Source: Prorocentrum cordatum
Taxonomy: Eukaryota > Sar > Dinophyceae > Prorocentrales > Prorocentraceae
Length of the DNA stretch: 64,000 bases
Reading direction: 5' to 3'
Assembly (NCBI GenBank): GCA_963575745.1
Contig: CAUYUJ010001377.1
Span: forward strand, 1-64,000
The notes below the pieces were generated by a model, which saw only the letters and a program-made list of their open reading frames with translations, was not told the DNA's origin and did not search any database. A program made the position numbers and the translations under genes. How positions within the stretch are numbered: the stretch's first letter is position 1; each line of letters opens with the position of its first letter. Shown here piece by piece: positions 32,317 to 43,121 of this stretch.

Positions 32317-32830
32317 CCCCAATCCGTGCTTGCACTGAATGGGTCCTCGCGGATGTTGTTAGAGTTGGCGAAAGTACCTCGCCGATTTTGGTGGCACGCT
32401 GGGTTCCCGGGTTCCCCGTTCTGGGTTCCCGGGTTCCGGGTTCCTGGGTTCCGGGTTCCTGGTCATTGGTTCTGGGCCGATGGTTCATTGCCGATCTCAT
32501 TGTCGAGTTCATTACGGATCTCATTGGTTCCCGGGTTCTCGATTCCCTGGTTCCCGTGTTTTTGATCATTGGTTCCGGGCCGATCGTTAATTATCGATCT
32601 CATTACCGATTTCACTGTCGAGTTCATTACGGATCTCATTCAATGTTCCCCAATCAGTCCTTGCCCTGAAGGGGTCATCGCGGATGTTGCTAGAGTTTGC
32701 GAAAGTGCCCCGCCGATTTTGGTCGCACGCTGGGTTCCTGGGTTCCCGGTTCCGGGTTCCGGGGTTCCCGGTTCTTGTTTCCAGGCCGATTTCGGAGGGC
32801 GGCGAGGTTCTTTGGTTCTTGGGGTCTTGG
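32317..32830 (+). repeat. Two-copy 331-bp-spaced repeat with GGTTCC units
   Basis: A block starting CCCCAATC(C/A)GTGCTTGC-like at 32317 recurs at 32648. Each copy continues TCGCGGATGTTG, GCGAAAGT and CGCCGATTTTGG, then runs of GGGTTCC(C/T) octamers. Confidence 0.8.
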
Positions 32831-33100
32831 TTGATTTTCTAATCGATTTGTCTCACCATCGATCTCATTACCGATTTCTCGATCGATCTCACCATCGCTC
32901 TCACAATCGATCTCACTATCAATCTCACAGGCGATCTCACTAGAGATCGCATGAGCGATCTCGCGATCGACCTCACTATCGATCTCATTGAATCGATTTC
33001 ACCACTCTCGGTCTCACGATCGACCTTATAATCGTCCTCACTATCGATTACACTATCGATCTCATTGAGTCGATCTCACAATCGATCTCAAGAGCCATAG
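32831..33100 (+). repeat. CGATCTCA minisatellite
   Basis: Degenerate units of about 11-14 bp with the core TCGATCTCA(C/T)(T/C)A. The same unit is seen at 32490-32645 and 27945-28010. Confidence 0.75.
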
Positions 33101-33857
33101 TATCAATCTTCAGACCATCCACTGATTGGGTTCCCTCAGGTGTAATATCATTACTATTCGTAGTGCTCGCCTTCTTCTTTTTCCCTCCTGCTCTCCGTGA
33201 CCGTTGTGGTTCACGCACATGTGGCCCGAGTCCCATCCGTAGCACCTGGCTCTGCGATGAGCCCCAGACCGCGACCTGTGCCCTCACGTGGCGTTCGGGG
33301 GGGTGCGATCCCTACCGCGGCTGCGTATCTGCAGCAGCCGTCGGATGACGAGACTGGAGGAATTCGGTGAGCAATGTGCTTCCATGTGTTCGGTGTGGTA
33401 TGGAGTTGTGTTGGTTGCTGTCGAGGGATACGTGTGGGGTGTGGAACGCATGCCTGCATTTTCACGCCGCTGTCGGCACCGCATCAGTTTGACCATGCTC
33501 ATCCGCGTGGTGGTACTCGTGCTGTCCGGTCGGAGCCACATCTGGCCAGTGGTTTCTGTTATGTGTCACCATGCTGATTGGGATGTCTTGTACATGTTTG
33601 AATCGTACAGGCTTGGGCCACATCCGCCGACCCCCTGGGTGTCCTTTGTGCCTTATGTGCTTCGACGGCGCCCAGGGTGATGTGATGATGTTGTGATGAC
33701 GGTGATGATGATACTGATGCTGCCGATGAAAGCAGGGGGGCGGAACCTGGAGCAGCCTTGAGGGATGGAAGAGGTGTTCCCTGCTTGGGTCCAGGGATCC
33801 CAAACAAAAAGAGAGATCAAGTGGACGCGAGAGGCAAACAATCGCGAGCGGACGGCA
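33101..33857. other. No recognisable gene
   Basis: Unique-looking sequence with a 130-codon plus frame (33288-33680) overlapping minus frames of 84-161 codons. No motif recognised on either strand. Confidence 0.35.
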
Positions 33858-34054
33858 AAAGCGGAAACGAAGCCGCCGACGTGCCTGGCTTGTGGGGAAT
33901 TTCTTCGGACGTGAAAGACTGGAGAGAAGTGGCACATCTAATGACAATGAACAGCGAAGTAGACATGCGTAGTGTTCGCGGGTTGCGCGGACCTTGGTTT
34001 CGCGGCGTGCAGTGGTACGTGATAGAAAAAGTTGCTGGAGTCATCGTCATCCAT
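33858..34054 (+). CDS. Candidate exon, unknown protein
   Basis: The plus frame reads about 65 codons of ordinary composition ending RGLRGPWFRGVQWYVIEK and about 10 more residues, immediately followed by GTATGACGG, a plausible 5' splice site (otherwise a TGA two codons on). A similar segment (AMTTKEETYSRDARGLRAPW) lies at 62367-62470, with similarity at DNA and protein level. Function unknown. The 5' limit of the exon is not determined. Confidence 0.3.
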
Positions 34055-34524
34055 GAGGTATGACGGTGTCGATCACCGAACCAACGCACTTTGAAGTGCA
34101 AACCATGTGTTTGATGCCCGTTTAGGTGTTCATGTTGGAGACGGGCACCGCAATGGCTCCATGCGAACTCAAGCCCGTGGAAGGAATACGTGGATCGAGA
34201 GCGATAGGGAGGGCGACGATCCTGACAAGGAGTGCGCGGACATAAGGATGATGAGGGGGACGAGGGCGGGGATGAGGAGGAGGAGGAGGAGGAGGAGGAG
34301 GAGGGCGGGGGAGAGGAAAGAACAGCAGGAGGAGGAGGGGAAGGGGCTGGGCGCGGGCTACCACGCCGTCGAATCGCGAGTGGCCTTTGCCCCATCCCGC
34401 CGCCGCGTCTGGGCTGCGGGCCAACGTCTTCAGGGCAGCCTCTTGGGGCCCCTTTCCGAACCATTTTCCCCATATTGTTTTCGGAGGCTTGTTGGAGGCC
34501 GCTTGGAAGCAGTTGTGAAGGCTA
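34055..34524. other. No recognisable gene; GGA tract 34255-34345
   Basis: Contains a 90-bp (GGA)n run; the remainder shows nothing recognisable. Confidence 0.45.
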
Positions 34525-36430
34525 TTGGTTTTTGTTGTTGGGTTGTCTGCCGCGCACTCTGGGCCTGTTCGGGGCCGCCTGTGTGTGTGTGTTTTCTTTC
34601 CCCCCCCCTGGGTGGGGCCCTTGTTTGTCCGCGCCGCGTGGTTTCTCGAGGGGCGGCTGGCGGCGTGGGGGAACGCGACCAGTTTCGCGCCGCCTTGGTG
34701 CGGAGATGTTGGAGGAGTCGGTGCGGCTGGAGAAGGAGGGGCGACCGGGGGGTCGCTCGGCGCTGCCTCGCGCGGTAGAGAGGTCGGCGTGTGTCGCCCA
34801 GGTTCTCTTGAAATGCAACGACGCGAAAACGAAGGACAACCTACCGCGCCCGTTCACCAAGCGAGCGCGCGGCACGAGGCTGTGAAGCGCCATGTCAAGG
34901 TGGCGAGGAAGCGCGGGCGCGGGGCCACCGCGAACGTCGACGCGGGCGCGATGGAGGGGGAGGCCGAGCAGCTGCTGAAGGACGGCGCGCCGCCAGAGAT
35001 GATCCGCCTTCTGCCGCGCGGCGCGACGATGAGCAAGCTCGCGGCGCAGAAGGGTGCGACGCCGCGCGACGGGGCGCGGGAGTCTGCGGGGGCGGTCGCG
35101 CGCGGCATGGACCTGCGGGCCCCGAGTGCCACCGCGATCGACAAGACGTCGGCGGGACAAGTAGATGCGGGCGCGTCGCGGCAGGGTGCGCCGGAGCAAC
35201 TGTCTTGTAGGTCGCGCGCAGGGGGCGAGAGCGAAGGTCCAGGCGCGGCTGCGGGCGCCCTGGAGGCCGCAGTGGCCAGGGGGGCGCGAAGATTCGCACG
35301 GCGTCTCGCAAGTGCGTGGACGGGCAGGCGCGCAAGGCCCGAGCGCCCTTGCTGCGGGTGTTGAGACGAGCGCGCAGTCGCGAGGGCGCTCCAGGTGGGG
35401 GGCGGAGCGGCGAGCGTGGATCTGGAGGCAGTGCAGTTCCCGCTGCGGGACTTGGAGACGGGCGCGCCCCGCATTCGTTGCGTCGCGCATCCTGGGCGAC
35501 AGATGGTGAATCAGTTTGCCCCTCGTTTATTTGGTTTGCGTTTCATTTCTGTTTTGCGCATGGCGCGGGACTGCTGGGCATGCCTGAGCGGCGGGGGCGC
35601 GTGCGCGTCATCGACGTGGGTCAGCGGCGCGCTGCGCGGAACATGCGCCGCGGGCGCGCGTCGCGACGCGTCGGGTGGAGTCATTGTTCGAGCCCGAGTG
35701 GAGGTTTGGCTCTATTTTGTCGTCTGTCCGGCTTCCAAGTTCTGCGAACACGGCGCAATCCGTTCGTTTGGCGGATTATGGGGAAGACGGGCAGACGGAA
35801 TGCAGCGCTCGCAGTGAGCTCGAGAGGGCGGCCTCGAGCGCTGTCGATGTCTTGCGCGGCGCGTGTCAGGATCCGCCGACCAGGGTGCCCGCAAACGCGC
35901 GCGGGGATTTCTCGACGCTGAAGTACGCGCGGCCGACGGGCCCGAAAGCGAGGCGTTTGGCTGTCAGGGCCGGCGCCGTTTCTCGGAAGATCGCAGGCGC
36001 GAGCGAGGCGCGGGCGTTCATGATGCACGACGCCCACGCGGCTCGAATCGCGCGCGGAGTGCCGATATTTCTGCGATGCCGCCAGACGAGAGGCGCAATC
36101 TTGCGACGGGGCGGCTTTCGCGATCGCAGTGAATGGGCGCCTAGATGCGTTGCGCGGCACGGGGGCGCCACGGCCCGACGCGCGGGTGGTCGCGGGGGCC
36201 TCGATGGGCCGTTCGGCAGAGCACTTGGAGGCGCAGTTCCAACTCGGAGGCGCGGAGGGGCGGGGCGGGTCGAAGCCGGCGCGGACGCGGCGTAGGGCGA
36301 GGTGCGCATGGGCGCGGCAGTGCCCATGACATGTTTCGGGTCCCTCCCCCACCAGGAAACAGAACCAGGGCCTCGACAAATTTGTTTTGCATTTTTTTGA
36401 ATTATTGATTGGTGGAGACAAACGCTGTCG
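34525..36430. other. Very GC-rich, CpG-dense DNA, no recognisable gene
   Basis: Frames of 200-320 codons overlap on both strands. The plus frame 34825-35364 is Ala/Arg/Gly-rich but contains a few ordinary stretches (EAEQLLKDGAPPEMIRLLPR). No motif or splice pattern decides whether it is coding. A short hairpin at 36307-36328 is repeated at 57857-57878. Confidence 0.4.
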
Positions 36431-37264
36431 TCGCCGCGCCCTTGCCCTGATTTAGCAATTTCGGTCGACGGACGCGCGCGAAGCGCGCGAGTTTCCTTTT
36501 CATAATTTTTCTGCCGCGTGCCGCGTTTTCATGTCACGTGCCGCGCCTTGCCCTTTCAGATTCAATCGCTCGTACTAGTTCGCGGACCGCATGCAGGCCG
36601 CAGTCCGCCCGCCTCAGGGCCCCTCTAAGGGCTCTCTTGGGGCTCTCTTGGGGTTATCTCGGGGCCATTTCGGTGCCTTCCGAGGCTCGTGGAGAGCCCT
36701 GGGGCGGCTCCGAGAGGGCCACAAGGGGGGCCCTGAGCGCTCCCGGCCCCCCTCAACCACCCTCGATTTCCCTCCCCCTCCCATCCCCCGTTTCATCCAC
36801 GCCTTCCGCCTCGCCCTCCTCTTCCTCGCCGCATTGCCCCTCCCCCCCTCATTCGCGCGCGCCTCCCATTCCACCCCTCCCCACCAGCCCTCCTGCCAGA
36901 GGAACCTGGCTGTCGCTTTCGGCGACGCGCCAGCGCCCTCGGCGAACCGCGCTGCAACGAAAGCGCCGCGCTACGCGAGAGTAGTCAGATGACATGCTTA
37001 CGACATGATGCGTGGGCGCCCATCGCGCGGGCCTACATGACACGTCGAGGGCGCCTGACACGCGCCCGCGCTACAATTCACGACCGAAGTCGGGAACTTA
37101 GCTCCGGCGGCGCACATGCGGTAGCACACGCATGCGTTCGGCATCACCCGCGCGGGGCGGCTAACAAATTCGCGGCGTTGCGGCAAAAATGCCATTGTCC
37201 CCGACATCGTTTCGAAGCGCGCTGCGGTGCGCCGCGTTCGAGTTCCCCTCTGCTGTCCACATGG
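36431..37264. repeat. CTCTTGGGG minisatellite within non-genic DNA
   Basis: 36610-36740 carries CTCTTGGGG(C/T) units. The following 36770-36900 is C/T-rich. Otherwise nothing recognisable. Confidence 0.5.
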
Positions 37265-37735
37265 CGGGCCCTGCCGCTGAGGCCTGCGGTGGAAATCCTT
37301 ATGGGGCCGCAAGCCGTGTGATGGTGTGCGCTCAGATGGAGCGGCGTCGCCATGTGGACCCTGCCACTGGCGCCTCCGGCGGGGCCCCCTACGCGGCCGC
37401 GGAGCGATGTGTTGGGCGCGCCGAAACCGAGAAATTACACAGGCAGGGGCAGGAACAGAAGAAAGGGAGGAGGGAGGAAGGGGGAGGGGGGCGACGACGA
37501 GGAAGTGAGAGGGGAAGAGAAACGATGGGGCAGGAAGAAGGGGGGGCGAGTTAGTAGGGCGAGGTGGGGGGGGGGGAGGGGAAAACGTGGGAAAGGGGGG
37601 GGGGCCAGGGAGGGGGGGGGCCAGGGAAAAGGGGGGAGATGGGGCAGGGGGGAGGGTCGGCGTGTTAGTAGGGAGGAGGAAGAAATGGCGATAAAGGGAG
37701 AGGGTTGGAATATGAGGGAAAACCGCGAGACATAG
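37265..37735 (+). repeat. Truncated satellite block F plus purine tract
   Basis: Two to three ~95-bp units related to array C (GGGGCCGCAAGCCGTGTGATG, GCCACTGGCGCCTCCGGCGG) at 37265-37430, followed by a G/A-rich tract to about 37720. The order is as in the composite elements, but neither conserved end is present. Confidence 0.55.
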
Positions 37736-37914
37736 TGTCAACCAGCAGCCCCAACTTGTCCGCAGCAGGGCCCAGATTTCTCCGCGACGCCCCTGCGAGG
37801 CTCCCACGAGTGCCACCTGAAGGCCCATGGCGCCGCCGAGAACGCCCACAATGCCTTGCAAGTTTTGCGCGACAGCCCCCAAGGCATCTTGGAAATCCCC
37901 TCGCACAAAAAATT
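37736..37914. other. Nothing recognisable
   Basis: Short unique-looking spacer left of composite element copy C. Confidence 0.5.
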
Positions 37915-39975
37915 ATCCTGGCGAAGGACCCAACCATATGCAATTGTGAATGCTGCAATTGTGAATATCTTCTCGGTGGAGCCCCCTACGGGGCCACGAA
38001 ACGTGCGAGGGGTGTGCCGAAATGGGTGTGCGGGGCGCATGCGGGCACACCCGCTGGGGCCTTCGGTGGAGCTCCCTATGGGGCCACGAAACGTGTGAGG
38101 GGTGTGCCGGAATGGGTGTGCGGGACGCATGCGGGCACACCCACTGGGACCTTCGGCGGCGCTCCCTATGGGGCCGCGGAACGCGTGAGGGGCATGCCGA
38201 AATGGGTGTGGCTGACGCATGCGGGCGCGGGCACTGGGGCCTTCGGCGGAGCTCCCTCTGGGGCCGCGAAGTGTGTGAGGGGTGCGCCGAAATTGGTGTG
38301 GCTGACGCATGCGGGCGCGGGCACTGGGGCCTTCGGTGGAGCTCCCTATGGAGCCACGAAGCGCGTGAGGGGTGTGCCGAAATTGGTGTGGCTGACGCAT
38401 GCGGGCGCGGGCACTGGGGCCTTCGGTGGAGCTCCCTATGGAGCCACGAAGCGTGTGAGGGTGTGCCGAAATGAGTGTGGCTGACGCATGCGGGCGCGGG
38501 CACTGGGGCCTTCGGTGGAGCTCCCTATGGAGCCACGAAACGTGTGAGGGGTGTGCCGAAATGGGTGTGGGTGACGCATGTGGGCGCGGGCACTGGGGCC
38601 TTCGGTGGAGCTCCCTATGGAGCCACGAAGCGTGTGAGGGTTGTGCCGAAATGGGTGCGGGTGACGCATGCGGGCGCGGGCGTCGGGGCCTTCGGTGGGG
38701 CTCCCTATGCAGCCACGAAACGTGTGAGGGGTGTGCCGAAATGGGTGTGGGTGGCGCGTGCGGGCGCGGGCATTGGGGCCTTCGGCGGGGCTCCCTATGG
38801 GGCCACGAAGCGTGTGAGGGGTGTGCCGAAATTTGTGTGGCTGACGCATGCGGGCGCGGGCACTGGGGCCTTCGGTGGAGCTCCCTATGGAGCCGCGAAA
38901 CGTGTGAGGGGTGTGCCGAAATGGGTGTGGGTGACGCATGCGGGCGCGGGCACTGGGGCCTTCGGCGGAGCTCCCTATGGGGCCACGAAACGTGTGAGGC
39001 CCTGACGCATGCGGGCGCGGGCACTGGGGCCTTCGGTGGAGCTCCCTATGGAGCCACGAAACGTGTGAGGGGTGTGCCGAAATGGGTGTGGGTGACGCAT
39101 GCGGGCGCGGGCACTGGGGCATTCGGCGGAGCTCCCTATGGAGCCACGAAACGTGTGAGGGGTGTGCCGAGATGGGCGTGGGTGACGCATGCGGGCGCGG
39201 GCACTGGGGCCTTCGGTGGAGCTCCCTATGGAGCCACGAAACGTGTGAGGGGTGTGCCGAAATGAGTGTGGGTGACGCATGCGGGCGCGGGCACTGGGGC
39301 CTTCGGTGGAGCTCCCTATGGAGCCACGAAACGTGTGAGGGGTGTGCCGAAATGGGTGTGGGTGACGCATGCGGGCGCGGGCACTGGGGCCTTCGGTGGA
39401 GCTCCCTATGGAGCCACGAAACGTGTGAGGGGTGGTGTGCCGAAATGGGTGTGGGTGACGCATGCGGGCGCGGGCACTGGGGCCTTCGGTGGAGGCTCCC
39501 AGAAACGGGTGAGGGGTGTCCCGAAATGGTTGGGTGACGCATGCGGGCGGGGGCGCTGGGGCCTTCGTGGAGCTCCATATGGAGCCACGAAGCGTGTGAG
39601 GGGTGTGCCGAAATGGGTGTGGGGGACGCATGCGGCCGCGGGCACTGGGGCCTTCGGTGGAGCTCCCTATGGAGCCACGAAACGTGTGAGGGGTGTGCCG
39701 AACCTTCGGTGGAGCTCCCTATGGGGCCACGAAACGTGTGAGGGGTGTGCCGAAATGGGTGTGGGGACGCATGCGGGCGCGGGCACTGGGGCCTTCGGTG
39801 GAGCTCCCTATGGAGCCACGAAACGGTGTACTGGGTGGGTGAAGAGGAGAGGAGGAGAGGAGGGGAGGAGAGGAGGAGAGGAGAGGAGGCGGAGGAGGAG
39901 AGGAGGAGGAAGGAGACGCGAGGCACCGTCTCTTCAAAACGAGGACCCAACACCACAGGATGGTTTGGGGAAAAA
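37915..39975 (+). mobile_element. Satellite-bearing composite element, copy C
   Basis: The longest copy. Left end TCCTGGCGAAGGACCCAACC at 37916, with GCAATTGTGAATG repeats to 37975. Then about 20 tandem 90-bp units to 39835, a GGA/GAGGA tract (39840-39918), and a right end from 39917 including GTCTCTTCAAAACGAGGACC. The subterminal hairpin lies at 39946-39969 (stem CCCAA-ACCA against TGGT-TGGG). Structure resembles Helitron-derived HINE/pearl elements; that link is inference. Confidence 0.7.
37976..39835 (+). repeat. Satellite array C, 90-bp period
   Basis: Unit core CCTTCGGTGGAGCTCCCTAT then GGAGCCACGAAACGTGTGAG, GGGTGTGCCGAAATGGG and TGACGCATGCGGGCG. The period is exactly 90 bp in most units, with a few small indels (near 38460, 39000, 39430, 39700). 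Because 90 is a multiple of three, every frame that is open in one unit stays open: 614 codons on minus, up to 381 on plus. This explains the long 30-residue-periodic frames without any gene. Confidence 0.95.
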
Positions 39976-40597
39976 TACAAAACCTGCATCGACGCCCAAA
40001 AGGCTCGCGACCCACAGCGCAGGCATAGCGGCGGGGTTTGCCACAGGCATCGGAATACCAAAGCCTTCACGCACCCCCGAATCTCCCCTGGGAACTTCCT
40101 GGGGCGAGCTCCACGCAGTGTTCGCCCTGGCCGACCGACGCCCCCCCCCCCCCCGAAGGGTTGGGCCAGGCAAGCTGAAGTCGGGGATGCCCGCCACCAT
40201 GTCCCCTCGCCCTCTTCCTCCTCCTCATCGTTTTCCTCCTCCTCCTGCCAATCTCTCTCCTCCTCCTCTTCCTCCCCCACCGCGCCGCCGTGCCCCCCCC
40301 CTCGCAGCGCGGTGCTACTGCGCTCCCGTTAGGGCCGCGAATCGCCCGGCGAACGCGGCGCGACCTCGTGGACGCACCAGACTGCTTCGACAAACCGCCC
40401 AACCAAACTGACCGACAAAATGTCCACCCGGACCGTCGGACAAAATTGCCGCGGGGCCCAGGGAGAATGCGTCCTAACTTTGAAATTACAATGAATCCGC
40501 CCCGCAGCGAAAGCCAGGAACGATTTTGTCGCGACACTTTCTTAGGTCGGTCCGATTTTTCTGTCGCGGCCGACGTTTTTTTCCGTCGGGCCACCTT
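39976..40597. other. No recognisable gene
   Basis: Unique spacer between composite copies C and D, with pyrimidine-rich TCCTCC at 40210-40275. Confidence 0.45.
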
Positions 40598-40794
40598 TTT
40601 CCCAACCATCGGGTGGTGTTGGGTATTCGTTTTGAAGAGACGGTGCCCCGCGTTCCCTCCTTCTCCTCCTCCCGCTGCCCCCTCCCTCCTGCCGTCATCA
40701 TCATCATCGTCATCATCATCATCGTCATCATCAACATCACCATGATATTCGGCGTCATCATCAGCATCACCCTCCGCATGTCTCTATTTCGGCA

Positions 40795-42225
40795 CACCAA
40801 TCACACGGTTCGTGGCCCCATAGGGAGCTCCACCGAAGCCCCCAGTGGCAGGGTTCGCATGGCGGCCCCGCCTCATTTTGGCGCACCCCTCACACGGTTC
40901 GTGGCCCCATAGGGAGCTCCACCGAAGGCCTCAGTGGCAGGGTTCGCATGGCGGCCCCGCCTCATTTTGGCGCACCCCTCACACGGATCGTGGCCCCATA
41001 GGGAGCTCCACCGAAGGCCTCAGTGGCAGGGTTCGCATGGCAGCCCCGCCCCATTTTGGCGCACCCCTCACACGGTTCGTGGCCCCATAGGGAGCTCCAC
41101 CGAAGCCACGGAAGGACCCCAGCGGGAGGGTCCTTCGCAATGGCGGCCCTGCCCCCCCATTTTGGCGCACCCCTACACGGTTCGTGGCCCCATAGGGAGC
41201 TCCACTGAAATGGCCCCAGTGGGCAGGTTCGCACATGGCGGCCCCGCCCCATTTTGGCGCAGACCCCTCACACGGTTCGTGGCCCCAAAGGGAGCTCCAC
41301 TAAAGGCTTCAGTGGCAGGGTTCGCATGGCGGCCCCGCCCCATTTTGGCGCACCCCTCGCACGGTTCGTGGCCCCATAGGGAGCTCAACCGAAGGCCCCA
41401 GTGGCAGGGTTCGCATGGCGGCCCCGCTTCATTTTGGCGCACCCCTCACACGGTTCGTGACACCATAGGGAGCTCCACCGAAGGCCCCAGTGGCAGGGTT
41501 CGCATGGCGGCCCCGCCCCATTTTGGCGCACCCCTCACTCGGTTCGTGGCCCCATAGGGAGCTCCACTAAAGGCGTCAGTGGCAGGGTTCGCATGGCGGC
41601 CCCGCCTCATTTTCGCGCACCCCTCACACGGTTCGTGGCCCCATAGGGAGCTCCACCGAAGGCCCCAGAGGCAGGGTTCGCATGGCGGCCCCGCACCATT
41701 TTGGCGCACCCCTCACGCGGTTCGTGGCCCCATAGGGAGCTCCACCGAAGGCCCCAGTGGCAGGGTTCGCATGGCGGCCCCGCCTCATTTTGGCGCACCC
41801 CTCACACGGTTCGCGGCCCCATAGGGAGCTCCACCGAAGGCCCCAGTGGCAGGGTTCGCATGGCGGCCCCGCCCCATATTGGCGCACCCCTCACACGGTT
41901 CGTGGCCCCATAGGGAGCTCCACCGAAGGCCCCAGTGGCAGGGTTCGCATGGCGGCCCCGCCCCATATTGGCGCACCCCTCACACGGTTCGTGGCCCCGC
42001 AAGGACATAGGGAGCTCCACCGAAGGCCTCAGTGGCAGGGTTCNNNNNNNNNNNNNNNNNNNNNNNNNNNNNNNNNNNNNNNNNNNNNNNNNNNNNNNNN
42101 NNNNNNNNNNNNNNNNNNNNNNNNNNNNNNNNNNNNNNNNNNNGGGTCACGTGCACCCGCCCACCTTCCCAACTCGGCACGCCACTCACACATTTGGGGG
42201 GCGCCATAGAGAGCTCCACCGACGA
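40795..42225 (-). repeat. Satellite array D, 89-bp period
   Basis: About 14 units before the gap, with the core GTGGCCCCATAGGGAGCTCC spaced 89 bp apart (for example 40901, 40990, 41079). Array-specific spacer GGGTTCGCATGGCGGCCCCG. Three 89-bp units make 89 codons, which accounts for the recurrent 81-87-codon frames. Confidence 0.95.
42044..42143. other. Assembly gap (100 N)
   Basis: Exactly 100 unknown bases inside array D, most likely a scaffold gap of arbitrary length where identical repeats could not be resolved. Confidence 0.95.
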
Positions 42226-42280
42226 CGATCCTCACAACTGCTGCACTCACAACTGCATCTGGTTGATACCTTCGCCAGGC

Positions 42281-42658
42281 TGTTTTTGCATGTATGCCTG
42301 GTGGGTTGCATCTGGTTGTATGTCTGCATGTGTTCAGTCGAGCTCCGCGCTTCAGGATTAGGCATTCGCTAATTTGGGTGTGGCTCGCATTTATATGCAT
42401 ATAGCGGGAATGGTTGCAGAAAATGTCGGGTGCGATCCCACTCCAATTCTCTCCACCTGCCGCCTCAACCATGTTCCAATCACCATTGAACCTCCACCCT
42501 TCGACCCGCCCCGTTCACTCTACCCGCCCACCTCTACCGCAATTGCCTCAGGTTGGAGGGAAGGATTGACCATATTTGATCGCATTGGTCCACTCCGCCC
42601 ATCTATGCTTCTCACCTCGCCCGCCGTCCCTCCCCTGTTCTGTTAAACGTGGCTTCAC
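42281..42658. other. Possible intron-like polypyrimidine region
   Basis: 42480-42650 is C/T-rich and ends TGTTCTGTTAAACGTGGCTTCACAG, a reasonable 3' splice context for the candidate exon that follows. Nothing else recognisable. Confidence 0.35.
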
Positions 42659-42746
42659 AGCAATTGTACACGGGCGACTACGCGCTCGCCGTTTCGAGGA
42701 TCCCCTCCCAGCTCGACGGGGTCACGGAGGATATGGAGAAGCACGT
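42659..42746 (+). CDS. Candidate exon, unknown protein
   Basis: Bounded by CTTCACAG on the left and GTGAGTGGC on the right, both good splice consensus matches. The open frame reads LYTGDYALAVSRIPSQLDGV, then TEDMEKH, with normal composition. If the donor at 42747 is not used, the frame runs on to about 42800 (IALRSTKEKYFHGQYMGHG) before low-complexity Pro-rich text. No family recognised. Confidence 0.35.
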
Positions 42747-42859
42747 GAGTGGCACCATCGCGCTCCGCAGCACGAAGGAGAAGTACTTCCATGGACAGTA
42801 TATGGGCCATGGTCGAATTGCATTCCCCTTCCCCGTTCCCGTCGGCCCTCAAACCTCGA

Positions 42860-43115
42860 TTAGACCCCCCCCGTCGTCGGCACCTGGCCCTCCGCCCATC
42901 GCCCTGCGCAGGCACCTGGCCCTCGGTCCCTGCCGCCGCCCTGTCGCCGCCCTGTCGCCGCCTCGGTCCCTAGAACCCCCCCCCCCGCCGCCCGCCTCGG
43001 TCCCTAGACCCCCCCCCCGCCGCCCGCCTCGGTCCCTGGACCCCCCCCCGCCGCCCTGTCGGCCCCTGGCGTCGGCCCCCCCCCGCCGCCCTGTCGGCCC
43101 CTGGCGTCGGCAAGT
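42860..43115 (+). repeat. C-rich minisatellite
   Basis: Irregular units of CCGCCCTGTCGGCCCCTGGC and CGCCTCGGTCCCTAGACCCC. Confidence 0.75.
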
Positions 43116-43121
43116 GCGCGC

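Larger units (their letters stand above)
40598..42280 (-). mobile_element. Satellite-bearing composite element, copy D (reversed)
   Basis: Same parts as copies C and E in reverse. The right end with hairpin is at 40601-40623, followed by GTTTTGAAGAGACGGTG and a CTCC tract to about 40700. A (CAT)n run at 40690-40745 and the 89-bp array (40795-42225) follow. The left end, seen as CAACTGCATCTGGTTGATAC then CTTCGCCAGG, closes at about 42280. The 100-base N gap lies inside the array. Confidence 0.7.

Noticed and set aside
38436-40280. 614-codon minus-strand frame with a 30-residue repeat
   Set aside because: It is the translation of the 90-bp satellite in copy C. The period is a multiple of three, so stops are avoided automatically, and the opposite strand is equally open.
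37976-42225. Regular 89-90 bp arrays considered as CRISPR-like
   Set aside because: Whole units repeat, with no short repeat plus unique spacer pattern, and the context is eukaryotic repeat DNA with no cas genes.
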